The translations under genes were made by a program, and so were the position numbers. The notes under the pieces are model-generated. The model saw only the letters and a program-made list of their open reading frames with translations. It ran no database searches and was not told where the DNA came from. From Chlorobiales bacterium (GTDB taxonomy: Bacteria > Bacteroidota > Chlorobiia > Chlorobiales > Chlorobiaceae), in the NCBI GenBank assembly GCA_022360415.1, contig JAKSDB010000318.1, forward strand, positions 1 to 10,611: DNA of 10,611 nt, given 5' to 3'. Each line of letters starts with the position of its first letter. Position 1 is the stretch's first letter. Below are positions 1 through 6,310 of the stretch, in pieces.

Positions 1-855
1 AAAATGGCATTCGAGGGGCTTATACCCTCCCCTCCGTTTATTTTTCCGTTCATACCCGGCTATGAAACCGTAGGGAAAATCATAGAGGTCGGGGCGCATG
101 TCAATGAGAACCTTTTAGGCAACTATGCCTACATTGCCGGCTCGTTCGGTTATGAAAACGTAAACGCTGCATTCGGCGGTGCGTCACAGTTCATAGTCTG
201 CCCTGTTGAAAGTGTCACGGTCCTGGACGGTATCGATGACCCGAAATGCGGAATCGCGCTCCCGCTTGGAGCAACAGCTCTTCATTTTATGGACCTTGGT
301 GAAGTGACCGGTAAAAAAGTCCTGGTACTCGGCCAGGGTGCTGTTGGAATCCTTGCCGTTCAACTGGCAAAACACATGGGAGCAAAGCTTGTTGCTGCAA
401 CAGAGCCCCACCAGAACAGACTCGATTACTCCTCGGCCGATCTGAAAGTCAACCCTGTAACACAAGACGTTTCCGCTGCGCTTGCCGGAAACGAATTCGA
501 TGTCTTGATTGACAGTACCGGGGTGATGAGTGCGATTGAAACCGGTCTGCGGTTCCTGAAGTTTCACGGCAAAGTGATTTTCGGGGGATATTATCAGAGG
601 ATGAATATCGATTACTCACAAGCTTTCGACAAGGAGCTGTCATTTATTGCCGCACGCCAATGGGCAAAAGGAGACCTGCTCCGCGTCAAGGAGCTTATCA
701 GGGAAAACAGGCTGCATGCGAAAAAGATTTTCACCCACAGCCACCCGGTCGGTTCGGACCTTACAGAAGCATATCACCAGGCTTTCAACAATCCCGACTG
801 CCTTAAAATGGTTCTTAACTGGAAAGAAGCACCGGAAAAGGAAAAAACCTTATGA
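1..855 (+). CDS. bchC: BchC, 3-hydroxyethyl bacteriochlorophyllide a dehydrogenase (5' end cut by window edge)
   Basis: BchC oxidises the C3 1-hydroxyethyl group of bacteriochlorophyllide to the 3-acetyl group, with NAD+, late in bacteriochlorophyll a synthesis. It belongs to the medium-chain dehydrogenase family but is generally considered to lack the catalytic zinc. The visible part begins at codon AAA before an internal ATG (4-6). The reading frame is open to the edge, and family members start about 50 residues earlier, so the ATG at 4 is not taken as the start. Numbering from that Met, the N-terminal GroES-like fold shows PGYETVGKIIEVG (18-30). The Rossmann dinucleotide motif GQGAVG is at 110-115, followed by a helix with AVQLAKHMGA. 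A conserved GGYYQ segment lies further on. The stop codon overlaps the bchX start (ATGA), so the two are translationally coupled. Recognition is by sequence and by the bchX neighbour. Confidence 0.9.
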   Translation, partial: KMAFEGLIPSPPFIFPFIPGYETVGKIIEVGAHVNENLLGNYAYIAGSFGYENVNAAFGGASQFIVCPVESVTVLDGIDDPKCGIALPLGATALHFMDLGEVTGKKVLVLGQGAVGILAVQLAKHMGAKLVAATEPHQNRLDYSSADLKVNPVTQDVSAALAGNEFDVLIDSTGVMSAIETGLRFLKFHGKVIFGGYYQRMNIDYSQAFDKELSFIAARQWAKGDLLRVKELIRENRLHAKKIFTHSHPVGSDLTEAYHQAFNNPDCLKMVLNWKEAPEKEKTL

Positions 856-1967
856 AACCCCGCACCATTGCCATATACGGGAAAGGAGGGATCGGCAAAA
901 GCTTTACAACAACCAACCTCAGTGCGACGTTTGCATTGATGGGTAAAAAGGTTTTGCAGCTTGGCTGCGACCCGAAACATGATTCAACAACCTCGCTTTT
1001 CGGAGGCGTATCGCTTCCCACGGTCACAGAAGCCTTTGCCGAAAAAAGTGCCTGCAATGAAAGCGTCGAGATTGCCGACATTGTTTTCAGAAGAGATGTC
1101 CCCGGTTTTCCCCGGCCGATATACGGAGTAGAGCTCGGCGGACCGCAGGTTGGCCGGGGGTGCGGTGGCAGAGGGATCATTTCAGGCTTTGACGTTCTGG
1201 AAAACCTGGGACTCTTCGAATGGGATCTCGATATCATTCTGATGGATTTTCTCGGCGACGTTGTCTGCGGCGGTTTTGCTACACCCCTGGCACGCTCTCT
1301 CAGCGAGGAAGTGATCCTTTTAACAACCAACGACCGCCAATCCATATTTACCGCAAACAATATCTGTCGGGCGAATAATTATTTCAAAACCGTCGGCGGA
1401 AAATCAAAACTTCTCGGTCTTATCATAAACCGTGACGATGGCAGCGGTATCGCGGAAAAATATGCAGCCGCAGCAGGGATCACTATCCTCACGAGGTTGC
1501 CTTACAACCCTGAGGCAAGGGACAGGGACGACAGTTTCGACTTTGCAATCAGACTCCCTGAAATAGGAGAAAAGTTCAAGACACTGGCCACCGATATCAT
1601 TGAAAGAAATATCAGTCCCTGTGAAGCATCAGGTCTTGATTTTCAAACGTTTGTCCGTTTGTTCGGAGAGGTAAACGAAGCTCATCCGACGCCGGCATCC
1701 GAAGATGAGCTGACCGGTACAAAGGCGCGAAAAAAAAGCACCTCGCCTGAAACGGCAAATAACGCCCCCCTCCATTCGGGAAATGAAAGGCTGTTTGCGC
1801 TTATCAAAGAGCTGCCCGAATCCGAGCAGGAAATTTACCGCATGATCGAGCTGGATAAAAAAAGCGCTGCCGAGGCTGCACAACAGAAAGGCATCAGCGA
1901 ATCGGAAGTCCGTGAAATTCTTTCCAGCGCCAGAACCCACCTTAGAAAACTGTTTTTTTCAAGTTGA
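852..1967 (+). CDS. bchX: BchX, iron protein subunit of chlorophyllide a reductase, with HTH-like C-terminal extension
   Basis: BchX is the NifH/BchL-like ATP-dependent iron protein that passes electrons to BchY-BchZ, which reduces ring B of chlorophyllide a. The P-loop GKGGIGKS is at residues 10-17 and the CDPKHDS switch region at 39-45. The two cysteines expected to bridge the 4Fe-4S cluster of the homodimer are Cys104 (GRGCGGRG) and Cys139 (GDVVCGGFA). A Shine-Dalgarno AAGGA (838-842) lies 9 nt before the ATG, which overlaps the bchC stop. The iron-protein fold ends near residue 275. A polar linker (about 276-310) leads to residues 311-371, which match the pattern of sigma-70 region 4: LPESEQEIYRMIELD, then SAAEAAQQKGIS, then SEVREILSSARTHLRKLF. 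The 371-residue length is somewhat above my recollection of purple bacterial BchX (about 330). The enzyme call is firm; a DNA-binding role for the tail is inference. bchY and bchZ are not downstream here. Confidence 0.95.
   Translation: MKPRTIAIYGKGGIGKSFTTTNLSATFALMGKKVLQLGCDPKHDSTTSLFGGVSLPTVTEAFAEKSACNESVEIADIVFRRDVPGFPRPIYGVELGGPQVGRGCGGRGIISGFDVLENLGLFEWDLDIILMDFLGDVVCGGFATPLARSLSEEVILLTTNDRQSIFTANNICRANNYFKTVGGKSKLLGLIINRDDGSGIAEKYAAAAGITILTRLPYNPEARDRDDSFDFAIRLPEIGEKFKTLATDIIERNISPCEASGLDFQTFVRLFGEVNEAHPTPASEDELTGTKARKKSTSPETANNAPLHSGNERLFALIKELPESEQEIYRMIELDKKSAAEAAQQKGISESEVREILSSARTHLRKLFFSS
1730..1737 (+). other. Eight-A slippery run in the bchX interdomain linker
   Basis: Codons 293-296 of bchX read CGA AAA AAA AGC, giving eight consecutive A residues. 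A minus-one slip here, by ribosome or RNA polymerase, would read AAG CAC CTC GCC and stop at TGA 1748-1750. The product would be about 299 residues: the complete iron-protein domain without the HTH-like tail. The run and the stop are seen in the sequence; actual slippage is inference. Confidence 0.35.
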
Positions 1968-2007
1968 AAAGGAAACAGTACAACAAGATCTCACCTTGGG
2001 AACTAAA

Positions 2008-2024
2008 AAGACCTCAAGGGTCTT
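2008..2024. terminator. Short hairpin after bchX, possible weak or damaged terminator
   Basis: AAGACC (2008-2013) and GGTCTT (2019-2024) form a perfect six-base-pair stem around the loop TCAAG. An A-run precedes it (2005-2009), but ATATAA follows instead of a T-tract. It lies 41 nt past the bchX stop and would suit termination of bchCX. The missing T-tract makes it weak as it stands. No other structure is seen in the 135-bp gap 1968-2102. Confidence 0.35.
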
Positions 2025-2102
2025 ATATAAGTGGAAACATATAAAGAAGTTTATTGAAGTTTAGACGTATAACTTGTTAACTTCATTGCTTTTTACAGTA
2101 TT

Positions 2103-3542
2103 ATGGAACCACATTCCTCTGAATCTAGAGATAAGACCAGTTTCATTGTTTCTATTTTAACTAATGAAACATTTTTAAGAATTGCCATTATACCCTTTAT
2201 TACATTAATCGGCACCCTCTTGTTCAAAATCATAAATCCAGAATTAAAATCAAAAGATACTATAATAGTCCCTAAACTAATAGGCTTAACTGAAGATAGC
2301 CTTGATCAGATTATCAACGAAGAAAAATTCAATATCCAAAAACATTTCAAAAAAAGTCTCAATAAACCTTATCGTACCGTTGTCAACCAAACCCCTAAAG
2401 CTCAAACAAAAATACAAAAAGAACAAGCCATTAATGCCTACATTTCAGTTCAAGCTTCAACTCCTGGCAGTACACAAGTTACCGTTCCTAATATAGAAGG
2501 ACAGATTTGGGATTCTATTTCAGTCAAAAAACAACTTGATAGTTTAAAACTACTTCTTGGCAACACACAGAAAGAAATAAGTAAAGAGATTGAAGGGACT
2601 ATTATCAAAACCGAGCCTGAAGCATATTCTAATGTAAAAAAGAACAGCTCGATAGACATTATTATTGCCAGAAAAGCCATAATACCACGCACTGTTGACA
2701 TGACAACAGATAGTGCCATAATAAAGATTAGAGAAGAAAAGCTAATACCAAAAGTCAAGTGGGTTAACAAAATTTACACTCCGTCTGAAAAGATTGTTAA
2801 ATCACAAATCCCCAAAGAAGGGAGCTCAGCTAATCCTGGAGAAGAAGTTATACTCAATAGTTTAAGAAGGATCCCGATAGATTCTGCACTTATAGCATAT
2901 TTTAGATTTAACGAATATTTTCATGATGAAATAAATAATTCGTCTATAATAGAAAGCATTAATACCTCTATCAGAGGAAACGCCCTTTATTTAAACAGTT
3001 CTGAAAAGTATAAGGCGATATTGACGTTGCCTGAAAACAAATTCAATATTAACGACTTCACAATGTCTTTAAATTTTATGGCTCGTGGCATACAAAAACC
3101 CAACAAAAACATTATATCAGGAGGAATAAAAAAACCATGGTTTTCACTCGGATGGAACAAAAAAGAACATCTCACGATTAGCTTAAACAATAGTGATAAT
3201 CATATAAATAAATACCTCTCAACAAAAATCAAAAAGAATAAATGGTACAATATTATTATAACGGTAAGCCTTGAAAAATCGAACAAAAAAACAATTGAGG
3301 TAATATTTAATGGCGAACGTCTACCAACGTGGAAATTACCTGAGCAGTTTAATTTCAATTTCGAAAAAAAAGAAAAGAACAAACTCACATTCAGAAACTA
3401 TTCTCAAAAAATTTTCTTTAAAGGATGTATTGATAATCTAAGGATTTTCAATAAGTCACTAGATTCGATCGAAATAGACAGTCTTTACTCGCAGCATCTT
3501 CAACGTGAACGCCAAGGGGATGGGGCAGGAAAATGTCCATAG
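2103..3542 (+). CDS. Membrane-anchored protein with three PASTA repeats and a LamG/concanavalin-like domain
   Basis: A 479-residue protein of unknown function. After a short cytoplasmic N-terminus, one membrane segment (about 22-43) anchors it with the bulk in the periplasm. Three PASTA-like repeats follow at about 53-117, 125-190 and 191-253. They show VP openings (IIVPKLIG, VTVPNIEG, AIIPRTVD) and Q/E-x-P closings (VVNQTPKA, IIKTEPEA, IVKSQIPKEG). Residues 259-463 resemble a LamG jelly roll, opening IAYFRFNEYFHDE and closing FKGCIDNLRIFNKSLDSIEI. PASTA domains are known to bind peptidoglycan or muropeptides, and LamG domains often bind glycans or proteins, so an envelope-binding role is plausible but unproven. 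The gene is markedly AT-rich (19 G/C of 60 at 2281-2340), unlike its neighbours, which suggests acquisition. No Shine-Dalgarno is visible before the ATG, and the only upstream in-frame codons run to a stop at 2070. The last 16 residues change composition and look like read-through into flanking DNA. Confidence 0.75.
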   Translation: MEPHSSESRDKTSFIVSILTNETFLRIAIIPFITLIGTLLFKIINPELKSKDTIIVPKLIGLTEDSLDQIINEEKFNIQKHFKKSLNKPYRTVVNQTPKAQTKIQKEQAINAYISVQASTPGSTQVTVPNIEGQIWDSISVKKQLDSLKLLLGNTQKEISKEIEGTIIKTEPEAYSNVKKNSSIDIIIARKAIIPRTVDMTTDSAIIKIREEKLIPKVKWVNKIYTPSEKIVKSQIPKEGSSANPGEEVILNSLRRIPIDSALIAYFRFNEYFHDEINNSSIIESINTSIRGNALYLNSSEKYKAILTLPENKFNINDFTMSLNFMARGIQKPNKNIISGGIKKPWFSLGWNKKEHLTISLNNSDNHINKYLSTKIKKNKWYNIIITVSLEKSNKKTIEVIFNGERLPTWKLPEQFNFNFEKKEKNKLTFRNYSQKIFFKGCIDNLRIFNKSLDSIEIDSLYSQHLQRERQGDGAGKCP

Positions 3543-3714
3543 AAAACATCATAGAATCCAACTGCACACATGCAGCATCAGCACGCTCAACTCTTTGAGC
3601 AACTATAAGACGGCAACTAGGTTATCTTGTCCGAAGGTTCTGTTCTTCGATAGATCCTATATCCCTACTTTTGATTAAGTCTTTAAACTCTTTGTGGTGC
3701 AGTAAAAAAAATTC
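3543..3714. other. Stretch with no recognisable gene
   Basis: Nothing in this piece can be assigned. A 21-codon ORF (3533-3598, beginning MSIENIIES) overlaps the end of the preceding gene and has GGGG/AGGA upstream, but it resembles nothing I know. Another plus-strand frame stays open from before 3490 to a TAA in the 3670s without a family signature. It is probably decayed flanking DNA between the AT-rich gene and the transposase remnants. Confidence 0.4.
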
Positions 3715-3958
3715 GCAACATAACGAAGGCATCTTCTTGAGCATCTTGATATTAAGAACCTAATCAACAAGCAACATTTTCAATCGTCGGCTCTTTTCTC
3801 CAAGTTCCTTGAGGCTCAGTGCTTCACTTACGCTAATGTTACCATATTTGCAGCAGAGAAATCTTGACCAACGTGCTTGCGTCAGCTTCTTTTTCAGGAC
3901 ACTTTTGTTGCAAGATTTCAATGATTTTAGTCTCGGTACTGTAACGCTTGCTTTTCAC
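3715..3958 (-). pseudogene. IS3-family transposase OrfA, degraded (copy 2)
   Basis: Read on the minus strand from a GTG at 3958, with GAGGA about 8 nt upstream (3965-3969), the product starts VKSKRYSTETKIIEILQQ. This is the typical opening of the IS3-family OrfA helix-turn-helix. After a frameshift the other frame carries ARWSRFLCCKYGNISVSEA and LSLKELGEKSRRLKMLLVD, matching the KYGG-VSEAKRLKELEEENRRLKKLLAD segment of these proteins. A stop (TAG) follows, then VLNIKMLKKM, which corresponds to the usual LDxxMLKDxL ending. At least one frameshift and one in-frame stop make it non-functional as a single protein. No OrfB (DDE catalytic subunit) was recognised downstream. The identification rests on several collinear motifs. 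Confidence 0.65.
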
Positions 3959-4052
3959 CTGGTAATCCTCTTTAACTGAGTTTAGTACCCTACACAATTA
4001 AGAGGTCTGTTAATCAATGGTATGTCGAAGTTTTATAGCTTTTTAAAAGTCA

Positions 4053-4157
4053 CATCTTGCGACATCCGCTTGTCATAGTCTGTGAATCAACTAAAAGCTT
4101 TTCGAGCTGAGCGTTTTCCTCTTAAAACTGGCGCAAACGGCGTAGTTCACTGATGCC
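4053..4157 (-). pseudogene. IS3-family transposase OrfA fragment (copy 1)
   Basis: The minus strand encodes GISELRRLRQF, a stop, EENAQLEKLLVDS and then a degraded tail ending GCRKM. This is close to the leucine-zipper part of IS3-family OrfA (VSELRRLRQLEEENARLKKLVADL...). The N-terminal helix-turn-helix is missing, and upstream of it the sequence changes to a different transposase remnant on the opposite strand. It lies in the same orientation as, and just upstream of, copy 2. The two differ in sequence, so they are two separate elements rather than a duplication within one. Confidence 0.55.
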
Positions 4158-4163
4158 GAAGCA

Positions 4164-4296
4164 AATACCAACGAGATCAAGGATACCATTAACTACTATA
4201 TGAACTGTACATAATAAGAAATTGACCAAACCATTCGTTTGGGTAAAAAGTGCTGAGTCGATTATAGCATCGGTACAACGCACAAAAGAGAATCTT
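4164..4296 (+). pseudogene. IS630-family transposase, C-terminal remnant
   Basis: On the plus strand, NTNEIKDTINYYMNC (from 4164) runs into a frameshift near 4206. It then continues as VHNKKLTKPFVWVKSAESI followed by IASVQRTKENL. The HN-x-KPFVW-K-SAE-I-ASV pattern is the characteristic end of IS630-family transposases. The catalytic DDE part is gone; to the left the sequence becomes the minus-strand OrfA fragment. The frame stays open into the antisense of typA, so no natural stop survives. It is a vestige, not a functional gene. Confidence 0.55.
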
Positions 4297-4344
4297 AAAC
4301 ATAACTACAAAGACATTAATCGGACGAGACTACTCTTTACTGCT

Positions 4345-6171
4345 TCACACTTTCGCCCGCTTGGCAGCCTTGGCTCTCTGGTTCGAGTCGAGAATTCTTT
4401 TCCTTATCCTGATATTTTCAGGGGTCACCTCAACAAGCTCGTCATCATTGATAAAATCCAGCGCCTGCTCAAGCGACATATTTTTCGGCGGGGTGAGACG
4501 AATGGCCTCATCGGCCCCTGAAGACCTCATATTGGTAAGCTTTTTCGTCTTGCAGACATTGACAGTGATATCGAACTCCCTGGTTGACTCGCCTACAACC
4601 ATGCCTTCATACACTTTGGTGTTCGGCCCGATAAAAAACGTGCCGCGATCTTCAAGGCCTGCAATCGCATAGGCAACCGACTGCCCTTTTTCCCCGCTGA
4701 CCAGGGCACCTGTTTCCCTTGCAGGAAGTTTTCCCCTGAACGGCTGATAGTCATGAAAAACATGAGACAGAATACCCTCCCCTTTCGTATCGGTTGAAAA
4801 CTCCTGACTGTAACCTATCAGGCCCCTTGTCGGGATTTCAAACTCGAGCCTGACCATCCCGCCTCTCAGAGTTTCCATATGTTTCATTTCAGCCTTGCGC
4901 CTTCCCATCTTTTCAATGACAACGCCGTTGTACTCATCAGGAACATCAATTGTCACATGTTCAACCGGTTCGAGCAGCGTGCCGTCTTCAGCCTCGCGCG
5001 TTATCACCTGGGGCCGTGAGATCGCCAGTTCGAAGCCTTCGCGCCGCATGCTCTCGATCAGTACGGAAAGATGCAGCTCACCCCGTCCTGAAACGCGGAA
5101 GGTATCGGCGCTTTCAGTCTCTTCGACTTTCAGCGCAACGTTGGTCATCACCTCTTTCATGAGCCTCTCGCGTATTTTCCGGCTTGTTACTTCCTCGCCT
5201 TCAAGCCCGGCAAAAGGTGAATCGTTTACCGAAAACATCATGGAAAGCGTCGGTTTACTGATCTCAAAAGCCTCGATCGCTTCAGGCTTTGTTTCCGAAG
5301 CAAGAGTTTCGCCGACATTGACACCTGAAATACCCGACAGGGCAATAATGTCACCCGACACGGCTTCCTTCACTTCTATACGCCGGGTTGTATCGAATGT
5401 AAAAAGCTTCGCGACAGAGCCTTTTCCGACGACCCCTTCTTCAGTGACAACGGCAAGAAAATCACCGGGATGTATCTTGCCCCGGCGGATTCTGCCAACA
5501 GCTATCTTTCCCAGGTAGTCACTGTAATCGAGCGTTGTCACCAGCATCTGGAAATCATCTTCGTCACTGCTGTCCGGAGGCGGTATTTCACCGACGACCA
5601 TATCGAGCAGCAAACTCATATCACCATCCTCATCATCCATCGATGCCTTTGCAATGCCGAATTTTGCCGATGTGAAAACATAAGGGAACTCAAGCTGATC
5701 CTCATCGGCACCAAGGGCTATGAAGAGATCGAGAACCTGATCATGAACCTTGTCGGGATCGGCCTGGGGGCGGTCTATCTTGTTGATGACGACAACCGGT
5801 TTGAGTTTGAGCTCAAGCGCTTTTCTCAGCACGAATTTCGTCTGCGGCATCGGCCCTTCAAAAGCATCGACAAGAAGGAGTACCCCGTCAACCATTTTCA
5901 GAATGCGTTCCACCTCCCCGCCGAAATCCGCATGGCCGGGCGTATCTACTATGTTGATTTTACAACCGTTATAGACTGTAGCGGCATTTTTTGACAAGAT
6001 GGTGATGCCGCGCTCCCTTTCCTGTGGGTTGGAGTCCAGCACACGGGCATCGACCTGCTGGTTTTCCCTGAAAGCTCCTGTATGACGGAAAATTGCATCG
6101 ACAAGCGTCGTCTTACCGTGATCGACGTGAGCAATAATCGCGATATTTCGAATATTCTGTTTCATACTCAT
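4345..6171 (-). CDS. typA: TypA/BipA, ribosome-associated translational GTPase
   Basis: TypA (BipA) is an EF-G/LepA-like GTPase that binds the ribosome and supports ribosome assembly and growth under stress such as cold. The 608-residue length is normal for the family. The G1 P-loop AHVDHGKT is at residues 14-21, the G2 threonine in RGITI at 57, G3 DTPGH at 76-80 and G4 NKID at 130-133. Beta-barrel domains, EF-G-like domains (RGELHLSVLIESMRREG, and the RGLIGYSQEF region) and the family-specific C-terminal domain follow. The C-terminus is Lys/Arg/Ala-rich. Two ATGs (6171 and 6165 on the minus strand) are possible starts; neither has a strong Shine-Dalgarno sequence, and the first is used. It is divergent from the ccsA-like gene, and its 3' end borders the transposase remnants. 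No convincing promoter or terminator was found. Confidence 0.96.
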   Translation of the reverse strand: MSMKQNIRNIAIIAHVDHGKTTLVDAIFRHTGAFRENQQVDARVLDSNPQERERGITILSKNAATVYNGCKINIVDTPGHADFGGEVERILKMVDGVLLLVDAFEGPMPQTKFVLRKALELKLKPVVVINKIDRPQADPDKVHDQVLDLFIALGADEDQLEFPYVFTSAKFGIAKASMDDEDGDMSLLLDMVVGEIPPPDSSDEDDFQMLVTTLDYSDYLGKIAVGRIRRGKIHPGDFLAVVTEEGVVGKGSVAKLFTFDTTRRIEVKEAVSGDIIALSGISGVNVGETLASETKPEAIEAFEISKPTLSMMFSVNDSPFAGLEGEEVTSRKIRERLMKEVMTNVALKVEETESADTFRVSGRGELHLSVLIESMRREGFELAISRPQVITREAEDGTLLEPVEHVTIDVPDEYNGVVIEKMGRRKAEMKHMETLRGGMVRLEFEIPTRGLIGYSQEFSTDTKGEGILSHVFHDYQPFRGKLPARETGALVSGEKGQSVAYAIAGLEDRGTFFIGPNTKVYEGMVVGESTREFDITVNVCKTKKLTNMRSSGADEAIRLTPPKNMSLEQALDFINDDELVEVTPENIRIRKRILDSNQRAKAAKRAKV

Positions 6172-6283
6172 CTTTTTCGAGACAAATATTTATATTTCAT
6201 TTCGATCCGGGCGAATATACACTTTTTTTGACTCCTGCCCGGTTCTTTTCACACACTTTTCATGCTTACGAAGGACACCGCCA

Positions 6284-6310
6284 ATGTTCCTGTACGATAC
6301 TCATGGATAA
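6284..6310 (+). other. Mini-ORF with a strong Shine-Dalgarno overlapping the ccsA-like start
   Basis: AAGGA at 6271-6275 sits 8 nt before an ATG at 6284, the best ribosome-binding site in the gap. The ORF encodes MFLYDTHG and stops at 6308-6310, five nt beyond the ATG (6303) of the following gene in a different frame. It could be a leader giving translational coupling, or a remnant of an older start separated by an indel. Its translation is unproven. Confidence 0.3.

Noticed and set aside
2074..2104. TTGTTA and TATTAT as a promoter for the AT-rich gene
   Set aside because: The TATTAT hexamer overlaps the ATG, so the transcript would begin inside the gene, and the spacing is 19 bp.
3533..3598. 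21-codon ORF beginning MSIENIIES with G-rich sequence upstream
   Set aside because: Overlaps the preceding gene, AGGA is only 2 nt from the ATG, and it resembles no known family; it may be a truncated gene start but cannot be supported.
4226..4242. Inverted repeat CCAAAC-CATTC-GTTTGG as a typA terminator
   Set aside because: It lies over 100 nt past the typA stop, has no T-tract on the minus strand, and is explained by codons for the KPFVW motif of the IS630 remnant.
4895..5518. 207-codon plus-strand frame opposite typA
   Set aside because: Low-complexity Ser/Thr/Arg-rich antisense shadow of a well-supported conserved gene.
6228..6302. Longer ccsA-like reading frame starting with TTG at 6228
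   Set aside because: The extra 25 residues are not membrane-like, and no Shine-Dalgarno precedes the TTG, which follows a T-run; the ATG at 6303 fits the first helix.
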